NCBI RefSeq assembly: GCF_943734655.1
Contig: NC_071354.1
Span: 141,541,142 to 141,605,141 of the forward strand
Length of the DNA stretch: 64,000 nucleotides
Source of the DNA: Sabethes cyaneus
Lineage: Eukaryota > Arthropoda > Insecta > Diptera > Culicidae
Direction: 5' to 3'
The notes beneath the pieces are model-generated. The model did not search any database. It was not told where the DNA came from and saw only the letters and a list, made by a program, of their open reading frames with translations. Each line of letters starts with the position of its first letter. Position 1 is the stretch's first letter. Position numbers and translations under genes: made by a program. This document shows positions 33,908 through 44,901 of the stretch, one piece after another.

Positions 33908-34740
33908 ATCTAATGGCCGAATCACGAACGGCCGAACCACGAATGGCCGAATCATACAAAGCTGAAACACGAATGGCCGAAAGTCATATTCGGCCGAAAA
34001 TAATCACGGCCTTAAGCCTGCACAAATGTTGGGTATAAGCTGCCCTTGCTCGCTGCCGCTCGTTCGGACTTAAATAGAATAATCCCTATTGGTCAGTAAA
34101 CCTAGGAAAATGTATGCACCTAAATAGTAGTGGTTTTTGCGGGCGGGGGCTGCCCCCCCGCAGTGGCCGGCGCTTCCGACGGCGGGTCACCGGCGCACAC
34201 TCGCGGCCTGTGGCCGTCTCGCCCTGAATCATCTAGGAAACATTTACTACTGACACGATCAATAGGCCTCGCACCCTATAATAAACGTAAATCATTCGCG
34301 CTTAGGGGAAGAAACAACTATCAATCAGCTATACTCTATCTACCAAAATAAAAAATAGGACGCAGAGTATGTCTGGTTTTTCTGAAACTAAGGTACAGAA
34401 TTTTACGAAAAACTTTTTTCCTTCTCCTATCAATGACGCAGATCATCACAGAGCTGCGAGTGGAACAAAAGGCAATAGAGGGGAAAATTTTAAATGTTTT
34501 TTATGGGGATGTTTCAAAGTCGCGGAGAGAAACATACGAAAAAATTTATTCAAAATTTGTAAGGTCTCACAAAATGAGTAATAAAAATTTCGACGACTTA
34601 GACATTCCGGAGAAATTCGGCCTTTCGTGATTCGGCCATCCGTGCTTCGGCCTTCTGTGTCTGTTGTTGGAATTCGGCCATTTGAATTTCGGCCATTCGT
34701 GATTCGGCCAATTGTGTTTCGGCCATTCGGGACCAGCCCG
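33908..34740. repeat. Foldback-like element with iterated GGCCGAA arms
   Basis: The left arm (33908-34015) repeats 'cacgaatggccgaa' variants. The right arm (~34610-34735) repeats the complement, 'ttcggccattcgtg' type. The centre (34020-34600) contains a GC-rich block (34140-34230) shared with 37320-37410. Arms built of short tandem repeats recall Drosophila FB-type foldback elements. Class not proven. Confidence 0.6.
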
Positions 34741-34889
34741 AAATTGTATTAAAAACGTAAAGTAAAGGCTTTGTGCAAAGATACAAATGAAGGTATTTTA
34801 ACAGACTGGAAGATGAAGATTTCGAAGGTAACGAATTGACAAGTGAAACAAGCTGAAAATTAAAACTGAACTGGACTTTCAAATAGAGT

Positions 34890-35870
34890 AAAAAAATTTT
34901 GGTAGCCATCTTGGATGACCCCCCAACCGACTTTCATTTTGAGACCACCATTGGGGAAGCTGAGAAAAAATACCACAACATACATTCATAAAATTAGGTG
35001 AGCATTGGCATTAACTAGATAAAACAATTAGTTATCTGTAGCAAGGTTCACAGTTTTCATATAATTATTGTGATATTTCCAATATTTGTTATGAAATAAA
35101 CTAAAAACGACACGATCTTGTAAACGGAAGGATTCAAATGAAGTGAGAAAAATTAGCTGCGCCGTTTTCATCATGATCGCCCCAACCGATTTTTATTTCA
35201 AGGTCACGATTGAAAAGCTCTACAAGAAACACCCATTAATTCAGGTGTGCATTTGCATTAACCCTCTAACGGGTAAGACCGTCTGTAGACGGCCTTCGCC
35301 TTTGGAGCTCCAGAGCCGCATACGAAATTTGTTTTTAATTGGCAACATGCAAAATGTGTTCAGAACAAATTTCTTGACATTTTGATACTAATATCATAAC
35401 ATTCTGACCATGCATTCAAAAGTTATCATCTTTCAAAAACAAAAATTCCGAAAAATTTCGAAAATAATTAATGCGCGAATATTCCCTTTTTTACTTTTGA
35501 AGGAAAAGGACATCTAGAACAAAATGATTGACCTAAAAAATGTTTCTATGAGTAAATTTCATGCATTATTTTAATTTTGTAATATATCTGAATTGAAAAA
35601 ATATCTGGGCAGAGCGCTAGGCACGAAAAAAGAAAAAGAGAAATTGGACTTTTTCTTGCCTGGCGCTCCTCCAGATAATTATTTTTGCATGAAAATCAGA
35701 ACTTAAGGTTTTTTTGTGGGTACTTTCATGATAAAATAGTCATTAGCTTGATCGCATCGTTTTTACGGTGTTGCCCGTTAGAGGGTTAACTAAATGAAAT
35801 AATTAATTATTTGTAGCGAGGTTTACAATTCTCATGTAATGTTGAAATGGCATTATTTGATTAAAACAAC
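34890..35870. repeat. Foldback-family internal units, interrupted by a TTAA element
   Basis: Two ~270-bp units related to those inside 43042-46819 ('attcataaaattaggtg', 'gcattaactagataaaac', 'agcaaggttcacag', 'gtgatatttccaatattt'). The second unit is split at its 'gcattaac' motif by the element at 35262-35785. The first unit (near 35007) gives the uninterrupted site. Confidence 0.65.
35262..35785. mobile_element. TTAA-type (piggyBac-like) element, family 3
   Basis: 524 bp with inverted ends CCCTCTAACGGG / CCCGTTAGAGGG and TTAA at 35258-35261 and 35786-35789. The insertion point is confirmed by the parallel repeat unit near 35007, where 'gcattaactagat' is continuous. No coding capacity. Confidence 0.88.
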
Positions 35871-36015
35871 TAACTTTCTAAAATTGAAAAATTTCGATGG
35901 CGCGTCGATTTTACCCACCTATCATACCAAATTACCAACATACTCGATAAAATTTAATGCGCATATGCTGCACAACTATAGAAACTGCTGAGAATTTGTT
36001 TAAAAAAATTGTAAT

Positions 36016-37267
36016 TGGGCCATCCAGATACCACGTGGACAGAAAAATACCAATTTTCAACACCCCCGTCCCCCTCCGTGGACAAGCGCGGACATTCGCT
36101 CAACCCCCACCCCCTCCCCTGTTTGTCCACGAGGACATTTTTTTCTTACGTCAAATTTAACAAAACAGAAATGCATTGTTCTAAATTTTGTTTTCAACTT
36201 TATTTATGCAGTATTTATCAAAAAAGCTTACGTGAAAGGAAGCGCCAGTCTAAAGGCCGCGACACAATGCATATGGCTTTTTAGTCGTTGCGAAAATTTG
36301 AGTTTTTAATGGATTTTCCGTCAACTTTCCGCAGCCTATTAAAATGCGTATGCAAGGTGTTAGGACCTTAATTCTTATGATCTTGTATACTGCAAATTAT
36401 TATCGACTGCAAGACTTTCGCTTGACGATTCTTCTCTGTCCAGAGTATCTTTGTCTAGAGTATCTTTGACCAGAACATCTCAGCTTGGCCGTCTACTTCA
36501 ACGCAACACAAGACCTTTCCGACGCAATGTGATTCGTAAAATTTTCTGAAGGCGAATCCTTTTGAAAATAGTTTGCCCATGGAAGCCCTTATTTTGGCGA
36601 GCTGCATTTGATTTTGAGGCAAAATGCAATCATTTGGTGCAAGCGCCACCTAAGTGATAAATGAGTCACGTGACTGCTAAATATTCGTGGATTCTTCCGT
36701 TACCTTTATCATTTCCTAAAGAAGGCAAGAGTTGTAAAGAAATAATATATTTTGTTTATTATTGCATTACATCAAATGTCAGACTAGGCAATCAACAACT
36801 GTGTACTAACGCAGGCTTAATTTTTTCAACAAGATTTATGCCAGATACGTCATCTCGTAATGCTCGGTTCATGTGTTTACGTGAACATATGCCTCATCAG
36901 AATATAAAACTTTATTTGAACTTAAAACAATCACTGATCAATGGCTAATGCTAATATGGAATATGGAAAACAGTCTAAGTTAATTAGATACTGATGAAGG
37001 TCTCACGTCGTGACCGAAATACGTATTTATCAATAAAACACAGTAGTAGAAATAAAGGATATAAATAACTTTTTGTTTTTCTTCTTTTTTATTGTTTTTA
37101 ATATGGATAATTAATTCTATATTGCTATTTCTAATTTCTATTGCATGAAAAAAAACTTGTCCACGTGGACATTTTCCTTACCCCCTTCCCCCCTTCCGTG
37201 GACAAGCGTGGACATTTTAATACACCCCACCCCCCTCTAAGCTGTCCACGTGGTATATGGATGGCCC
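36016..37267. mobile_element. ~1.25-kb element with GGGCCATCC terminal repeats
   Basis: Left end GGGCCATCCAGATACCACG then TGGACA; right end TGTCCACGTGGTATATGGAT then GGCCCC, inverted over ~27 bp. C-rich subterminal tracts (about 36060-36120 and 37180-37240) contain several 'gtccacg' or 'cgtggac' motifs. A TTAA follows the right end, but the left flank is GTAATT, so the TSD is uncertain. No transposase frame. Confidence 0.7.
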
Positions 37268-37269
37268 CT

Positions 37270-37425
37270 TAATAGAGGTCAGTAGATCTAGGAAAAGAAA
37301 TAAACCTAGATAGTAGTGATCGCTACGGAGAGCTGCCACCCGCAGTGGCCGGCGCTTCCGACGGCAGGTCGCCGGCAATACTCGCTGCCTGTGGCCGTCT
37401 CGCGCTGAATTATCTAATGTTACTA
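37270..37425 (+). repeat. GC-rich repeat shared with 34085-34245
   Basis: Shares 'gcagtggccggcgcttccga', 'ctcgctgcctgtggccgtctc' (one mismatch) and flanking 'cctagatagtagtg' with the centre of the 33908-34740 element. Unusual local GC content for this AT-rich window. Origin unknown. Confidence 0.65.
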
Positions 37426-37494
37426 TTGATAGTTTTGGTGGTCTTGTTATTGATTAATATTTTAAGGAAGAGAAATTTTGGACTCGAGTTTGAA

Positions 37495-38470
37495 TAGTTT
37501 TTGAGTTACGCAAAAATTTCTGTTTTATTTGTATGAGAGTCCTTATCCTTCTACCACAGAGGTGAGGGGTCTCAAACCATCATTAAAAAAAATCCTGCCT
37601 CCAAAACCCCCACATGCCAAATTTGGTTCCATTTGCTTGATTAATTCTCGAGTTATGAGGAAATTTGTATTTCATTTGTATGGGAGCCCCCCCTCCTCCT
37701 GAAGCGGGGAGCGGTTTCAATTCACCATAGAAAACAATCTTGCCTCTAAAAATACTCACATGTCATAGTTTGTTCCATTTGCTTGATTAGTTCTGGAGTT
37801 ATGAGTAAATTTGTATTTCATTTGTATGGGAGCCCCCATCCTAAAGTGGGGAGAGGTTCCTAAAAAGGGAGAGGGGTCCTAATTCATCATAGAAAAAAAT
37901 CATTCCTCCAAAACCTCCCACATGCCAAATTTGGTTCCATTTGCTTGATTACTTCTCGAGTTATGAGGAAATTTGTATTTCATTTGTATAGGAGCCCCTC
38001 CTCCTAAAGTTGGGAGTGGTCTAAATTCACCATAGAAAAAATTCTTGTCTCTAAAAACACCCACATGTAAAATTTTGTTCCATTTGCTTGATTAGTTCTC
38101 GAGTTATGCAGAAATTTGTGTTTCATTTGTTGGGAGCCCCCCACTCTTAGTGGGGGGAGGGGTCTCTAACCATCATAAGAACCTTCCCTGGCACGAAAAA
38201 CCCCTACATGCAAATTTTCACTCCGATTGGTTCAGTAGTTTTCGATTCTATAAGGAACATAGAGCAGACAGAAATCCATTTTTATAGGCATAGATTTGTA
38301 TGGGAGCCCCCCCCCTCTTAGTCTGAGAAGGGGTCTTTTGCCATCGAGAGAACCTTCCCTGGCCCCAAAAACCCCTACATGAAAATTTTCATGCTGATTG
38401 GTTCAGTAGTTTTCGATTCTAAAAGGAACATAGGGACAGACAGACAGAAATCCATTTTTATAGGTATAGA
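37495..38470 (-). mobile_element. Helitron-like element, 3'-truncated
   Basis: The 5' terminus (TC, minus strand) is at 38470: the complement of 'tctatacctataaaaatgga' ends there, followed by T, matching the A^TC host junction. Inside are about four tandem units (core 'cacatgccaaatttggttcc', C-rich run) as in 53962-55429. The CTAG 3' end is not found near 37495. Non-autonomous, no Rep/helicase. Confidence 0.7.
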
Positions 38471-38479
38471 TACGTTAAC

Positions 38480-39130
38480 CACTCAGTTTACGACTTTGTT
38501 CACGGTCAAGGATTTATAAAGAGAAACATTACAATGGAAATCCAATAAGTAAGCTTATCGGATATTTTATAATGGCCGCTGTAAACTAAATCGATCAGGA
38601 CGATCCAACAGTAAAACATTAACCTTTCTTCGCACGATAATTGTCAGCATTGCTAATATTGTTCAGAGTTTTGCATAACAAAAAATGACAAGGAAGTGTT
38701 TTTGTTTTTGTAAATACTCACGCGTTGACAGTTTGGCATGAGATTTTCTGTAAGTGCGAGTAGCCAACGAAATCTGTTTTACTGCTGGCAACGCCAACAT
38801 GTTTTCAACTTAACAAAGCTGGCTTCTTTGTCAAGCACCATGGTCTAAAGCTTTGTCGAACAAAGCGAAAGACTTCATTAAATTATGGTGGTGGCAGCGA
38901 AAAGCGTAATCAGTTTTATTGCTGCTTTCAGCAGAGCATAATAAGACTACCTGAGCTTATAACCTAATTCTTAAAGTGCATTTAAAAACCTTCCGATGAG
39001 TGAGTAACTTGGTAGGAAGGCAGTTAGCGCTCAGCAGAAAGTCCTGGTGGAGCTCATAGTTTTATTAGCGGTTTTATGAAATTGGTCATTAAAACCAACC
39101 ACTATAGGAACGTAATAACGATTCTGACAG
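38480..39130 (+). repeat. Interspersed repeat X, copy 1
   Basis: Collinear with 52690-53520: 'gctttgtcgaacaaagcgaa', 'gctgctttcagcag', 'ggaaggcagtt', 'gagctcatagttttat', 'gcggttttatgaaattggtc'. The first part of the same repeat appears at 35880-36000 (matching 52540-52680), so the copy is probably split by three nested insertions between 36016 and 38470. It also preserves the empty site of the 53053 MITE. Confidence 0.65.
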
Positions 39131-39339
39131 CCCCTCCAGTTGAAATTCGAACCAAAGACTGGGTTGTTAGACTAGTGTCGTACATCGAGGTCAATATTTC
39201 AATAGTGGGTGTTCTCAAATAGGTTCTTTTTACATAGGTCTACGATAGGCTGACCAGACGTCCCGGATTATGCGGGACTGTCCCGGATTTGGATGGCTTG
39301 TCCCGGATTACTAAGCGTCCCGGAAACTGTCCCGCATTG

Positions 39340-40330
39340 ATTATTTTTTAATCGAAACAGTTACTAAGGATGAAACATAGAAAATTATGTTACTGGTGAC
39401 TGTTCTGTTCATCTTCAGCTTTTGCTTCATTATCACCCAGTATTTCAATACTGCACGAACCCGGGGACAATTTGGTGCAATCAGCTCTTTTGAGATGAAC
39501 TGAAGTCCATTGTCCATTGTAGCATGAAACTGCGGCAGGGTATCATGGGTCTTAATGAAGGGCATAATCCACTTAGTGAGGCACCTACGGCTTTGGGTAT
39601 ATCCGAATTCTTATCCGTCACAAAACAGTGGTTTTCACACGGATGCCAATGAAACAGATCCCTTGCGAAGTCATGATCTTTTATCACGAACCCATCCCTA
39701 AAACCAATCTAAAATCTGCTACAAACCCTACCGCGTTTGGTTGAAATCGGCCTTTCTGATTCTTATTCATCATCGAGTCAGACACCTGTATCGCGTTTCG
39801 TCCAACGTTGCGAAGCGAGCGAGAAGTCAACCATGCCTACACACACGTGAAAGAGTATGAAAGACATAGCATTCAACGCTTACGCCGCATACGCAGACAT
39901 AAAAGAAACAGCCGCCGGTACTGTGTGCAGACATTCTGCTACCCACACACTCGCGCATGCACATACTCGCATCGTCTTTCTGCTAAGCTTACTCGCGAGT
40001 TAAATAACTCCTGAGGAATCAGCTGCCCGTGAGGCCTAGTGGCGCACTGAGATAAAAAAAAATTCATTACTCTTTCTTTTCTTCTTCATGTTCGCCCTCG
40101 ATTCTACTGGTTTTGTCACCACCCGGCCGCGTAGCCCGCGAGACCGGATTCTGGCCTTTGTTTATTGTTTGAGGCTTATGTAGGGCTCCCCACTTGCTCG
40201 GTAACACTTGTAGCCATTCCGAGGCGGATTCGCCGTTCAGTACAGCGGTTAGTATTCAGTATTTTCGCCAAAACATGCTGATATCAGCCCTAATTTTTCG
40301 AATGACAAGCAAATAAGCCATTTAATACGT
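39340..40330 (-). pseudogene. ITmD37E-type mariner transposase remnant, copy 1
   Basis: Minus strand. The N-terminal DNA-binding region near 40270-40090 is decayed (NGYKCY, TKARIRSR). The C-terminal catalytic region near 39390-39560 reads MDNGLQFISKELIAPNCPRV then RAVLKYWVIMKQKLK, corresponding to the usual FVPKE..PPNCPxLRPIExFW block. The key E is lost (RAVLKYW). Several stops and an unrelated stretch near 39790-40070 separate the parts. It matches the copy at 49115-49530. Confidence 0.7.
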
Positions 40331-40380
40331 CCCGCATTCACCGCATTCAAATCTGGTCACTTTAGTCTACGAAAAATGCT

Positions 40381-41666
40381 CAATACGTGCGGATCAGAGT
40401 AAAAATATTGAAAATTGATATCAGGAAATCGCTGCTGTATTTGTACTCAAAATCTGACCACTTTTCGTATTTAGATTTCTTGAAATGACACGCTACTTTC
40501 CTGTAGGACATAGTCCTAAAGGAGCGTGAATTACTTATTTACGTCCAAATCAAGAAGAACTCTCTTTAATAACACACTTCAGTAGCGTCGAACGGTACGA
40601 ACGGTAATTAGGTTTGTAATATACACAAAAGGAAATACTCGCCTAAGGTAGGAAAATGAGGGCTCAGTTTGTAGATTGTTCATTTATCGGTCCTGTTAGC
40701 TTTCAACTGCAAAACCTATGACAGAACCGCAGTCATAAATCTCAGCAAATATTCACTCGTGAGGACTATGACGGAATCAACATAAATCTGCATTGTTAGT
40801 AGCCTAGCTGCCTAGTCCCAGCAGACATTTAAAAACGCACATGCAGATTTCCTTCCTGCTAGGTATTGCAATGTCCAAACAAAGGCCACAACATCTATCA
40901 GCATATCATCTGATCCGAATGGATGATAGCAAAAAGTACTTGTTCATACTATGTGTATGTAAGCTACCTGATGCTAGCTAATTCATACATTGCTGTTGCT
41001 GGTAATGGTCGAACAACTAGCAAAACACACATAATATCTTCCTTGAGCCATCTGGAGCGGATATTGCCTTCATTCCCCTCCAGGGGTATTTCACTAGCAA
41101 ACGGAATTTCCATTTCGGGCAAATTTCGACACACATCAGATGCAGTATAAATCTACTATCTATGCTAGCCTTGTTGTGCCTTGCGCTTCAAAGCTGTTTC
41201 TATATACATATTTAGTTCTGTACTGTAAGTTAGAGAACGGTAAAGGGCCCTCTTGGGGTCGTCCAAGCAAAAGCCACTTCCGTGTGTACTGAGTCGGTCA
41301 ATATGTGTCCTTCCCAAATCGTAGATCTTTCCCAGCGTCATTGCATTGCATTCGAATCACTCTGCCCTCAAGAATAGTGGATTCGAGAACGAAGGGAAGC
41401 TAAATGTGTGTAATTGATGAAAATTAAAACACCAAACTTGCTGTACTGCTCCGACAAGGATAAACGTTGAAGATGTGCTGGTAAAATTAATCGCAGCCAG
41501 TGCAGTTTTACAGAATACTTTTTAGGGGTAAATAAGCATGATAGAAGTTTCTCGAAAGCAATCTTTTGACCTTTCCATCTTTGCATTTATTATTTCCGTT
41601 TCTTATTCGCTAATTGCATTTGGTAAAATAGTGTTGGAACATTCTTTTTTTTTCTTCTAATTGCAG
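40381..41666 (+). other. 3' part of the 12.3-kb intron
   Basis: No element termini or motifs recognised. Ends with a strong polypyrimidine tract and acceptor (ttcttctaattgcag) for exon 5. Confidence 0.5.
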
Positions 41667-42690
41667 AAGCCAATTATCCATTTGCTCGGAACCGACCATC
41701 GGCCAGCGCAATCTGTCGTGTCAGTCAAGCCTAGAGCCATGTGTTCCGGAAGAAGACAGCCCAGAGCAGGACGAGCCACAGTCGGGCGCTATTGCTGGTA
41801 TTGCCAACGAATCACAACACTCGCATGAAATATGCAACCAATCGGTTCCAGTCAGCACGTCTAATATAAATTCATCGCCCCCCGTAGCCCGACCGGATTC
41901 GCTAATACTATCGGGTGCCCGGATGATAGCCAACAGCGAGTCCAGCGAGAAAACCAGCCGTTTCCTGCACCGAAGCAATTCGACGAAAAGTTTCCGTAAA
42001 CCGAAACCGAAAATAAAAAGCAAAAAACTAAGCAACGAATTCGATCAGATATATGTGATTAGCTCGAGTAGTGGAGAGACTCAGGGGGTTGCGGTTCACG
42101 GGGGCGCCGGAAGTAATCGTTATCCTAATTTCTATCATACACGTGACGATGAGTGTTACGATTCGATTGAAGTGATTCATGAACGGCGCAGTAAAAACTT
42201 TAACAAGTTTAACAGTGTGTGCGATGAGTCGAGGGTAGCAGAAGAGCAGCCGAAACAGGAAGGGACAGGGGAACTGGTACAGGACAACAACTGCTGCCTC
42301 GTTGGTGAAAGCTTAGGTTCGAATAAATTCAGTGTAGTTGCTGATATTTCACCAGCCATGACAAATGTTAACGTCGCTGGTAGTGCGGAAAAGTTACTTC
42401 CTGAAGAAGCAATCGTCAAAACGATTGCCTTTGATTGCAGTGCAGATGGTGGGGACATAGAGGGAAAGGATGATGCAATCGAGTTAGTCGGGGCAGATGA
42501 CGGTACAGAAAGACAGGATACGGATCACAATAACTCGATTCAACGGTACGATACCGTCATCTACAAGGCAGCTTCAAGTAGTGTCGAAAGCGGAGATGTA
42601 GTGATTGAAGCTGGATGCAATTCTAAAAGTGCCGATGCTTTTGAGCGAATTGATCCGGTTGAAAATGTACAGGCTAATAGTAAGGATTAG
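41667..42690 (+). CDS. Host gene, terminal exon 5
   Basis: Acceptor ttctaattgcag. It enters with one base, completing CG|A (Arg), then runs 340 codons to TAG at 42688-42690. It encodes SQLSICSEPTIGQRNLSCQS, an acidic EEDSPEQDEPQ stretch, SSPPVARPDSLILSG, a strongly basic STKSFRKPKPKIKSKK patch, FDQIYVISSSSGE, and an acidic C-terminal third (DGGDIEGKDDAIELVGADDG). No membrane segment or enzyme motif. The composition fits a disordered cytosolic tail. The five exons together encode 661 residues, longer than the ~400-490 I recall for vertebrate TMEM200 proteins, so the family call stays tentative. Confidence 0.88.
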
Positions 42691-43041
42691 TGAAGATTTG
42701 CGGCAGGACCGCAAATAAGACCGATCGAAATGCATGCAGGGTACTAAATGCGAACTAACATATATTCAACCTGTAAGTATGTGAGAGCTGTGTGAGCATT
42801 AAAATCACGTGGAGTTTGTTTAATTTGTAACCAAGAATACTTCCGAGACACATTATTTTAAGTTCAATCTTTTTTGAATACTTGATTTTTATGTTATGTT
42901 TATGTTTATGTTTATTTTATATTATGTTTATGTTCCAATTGAAAAGTTCATATTTTTGCTATGACAGATTTTTTTAGTTGAAGACGCCTATAGAAATTTT
43001 AACTGCAGACTTACCTTCTAACTAAAAAGTAATGACGGATA
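42691..43041 (+). other. Presumed 3' UTR and downstream flank
   Basis: Follows the stop codon. An ATTAAA near 42798 could serve as a polyadenylation signal; no AATAAA is seen before the foldback element. Short TTTATG-type repeats lie at 42893-42935. Confidence 0.4.
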
Positions 43042-43531
43042 GAGTAATTCTCGCTGAAACGGGGCCACTACTGACACGAGATCTTCAAATATTGGAATTT
43101 TTGCGCTTAATTGGTTGAAAATGGTTAAAAAATAAGAATTACATTTTTATTACCTCGAAATAGTGGACCCCTCGTTCGCCAAGGGGCCTAACAGTTCCAA
43201 ATAAAGTTGAATTTTCAGCAAACCTTGAGATCTATACCATGAGAAATTTCATAAATTTGCCATAAAACAACTAACAAATGGCCCGGTTCTGTAAAGAATG
43301 GAGCGAACATTTTTTTAGCGGCAATCTTGGGTTTGGTCGCTAAATTGGATTTTAACAAAAAACCACCGTTTTCACCATGATCTCCACAACCGATTTTCAT
43401 TTTAAGCCACCATTGGAAAGCTGAGAAAAAATACTACAAGAAACATTCATAAAATTAGGTGCGCAATGGCATTAACTGAATAAAACAACCAGTTATTCGT
43501 AGCAAGGTTCACAATTTTCATCACATTTTCA

Positions 43532-43925
43532 CAGTGGACCCCCGTTCGTTTGAACGATTCCTCATGCAAAATAAGGGGGTTACTTTTTAATTTGAACAAC
43601 TGGTAACCCGAAATATGCTGAAACCGCTGTGAACTGGCCGCCCTGCTCTTTGTTATTGTTTTGGTGGTTTGTTTTAGTCGGCAGTTGCAAGTGCGAATAT
43701 TGCATTTTCTGATCGAATTTCTATCTTAATCGTTAGCAAAACGAAATGTGAAACCGATTAAACACGCTAGGTCAGTACAAACAAATCGCATTGTCTGCAT
43801 AAACAAATGATGTTATATTGAGAATGATATTTGAACCATTTTTAATTTGCACGTCGTGCAAACCAGCGGGGTTCAGATTAAGAAGTGTTCAGATTAAAAA
43901 TGGTCAAACGAACGGGGGTCCACGG
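43532..43925. mobile_element. 394-bp pogo-like MITE
   Basis: Ends CAGTGGACCCCCGTTCGTTT and, inverted, CCGTGGACCCCCGTTCGTTT. TA follows the right end (43926-43927), but the left flank lacks a clear TA. It lies in the spacer of the foldback element. No open frame. Confidence 0.7.
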
Positions 43926-44901
43926 TAATCATTGTGATATTTCCAATATTTGCTATGAAACAAACCATAAACGACATGGTTATGTAAAGAGGCGAGATAG
44001 GGTTTATAAACGAAGTGAAAAAAAATCGACGACCATCTTGGATTTGGCCGCCATGTTGGATTTTATCAAAAAATCGGCATTTTGGGGATCATGGCCATCA
44101 ATATCAAGGTTTACAACTCTCATATAATGGAATATCTTGCTGCAGAAAATTTATTGTTTTATTTAGTTAATGCCATTGCACACCTAACTTGGTAAATGTT
44201 TCTTATAACATTTGTTCTCAGCTTTCTGATGGTGGTCTTGAAATTAAAATCGGTTGGGGGGATCATGGCGATAACGGCGACATTTTTGATAAAATCCAAC
44301 AAGGCGGCCAAATCCAAGATGGCCGCCAATTTTTTTTCACTTCGTTTATAAGCCCTATCTCTCCTCTTTACAAAACCGTGCCGTTTGTAGTTTGTTTCAT
44401 AGAAAATTTTGGAAATATCACAATAATTATATGAAAATTGTGAGCCTTGCTACAAATAACTGGTAATTTTATTCAGATAATACCATTGCAACTTAATTTT
44501 ATGAATGTTTCCTGTAGAATTTTTTTCAGCTTTTCAATGGTAGTCCTAAAATGGAAATCGGATGGGAGGCTCATGGTGAAAATGGCGATAAAATCCAACA
44601 AGGCGGCCAAATTTAAGATGGCTGCCAAAAAATTTTTGTTCAATTTAGAAGCCCTGTTCTTCTTCTTTACAGAACCGGGCCATTTGTTAGTTGTTATTTG
44701 TAGTCATGGCAAATTTATGAAATATCACATGATATAGATCTCAAGGTTTGCTGAAAATGCAACTATTTTTGAAAATGTTAGGTCCCTTGGGGAACGAGCG
44801 GTCCTCTATTTCGCGGTATCAAAAGTATAAGTCTTATTTTTTAACCATTTTCAACCAATTAAGCGCAAAAGTTCCAATATTTGAAAACCTCGTGTCAGTA
44901 G

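Noticed and set aside
34130..34351. Ala/Pro-rich 73-residue frame in the GC-rich core
   Set aside because: The DNA is a repeat shared with 37320-37410, where the frame is not kept.
41721..42035. Minus-strand frame over the last exon
   Set aside because: Shadow of the well-supported + strand exon 5; no splice or motif support.
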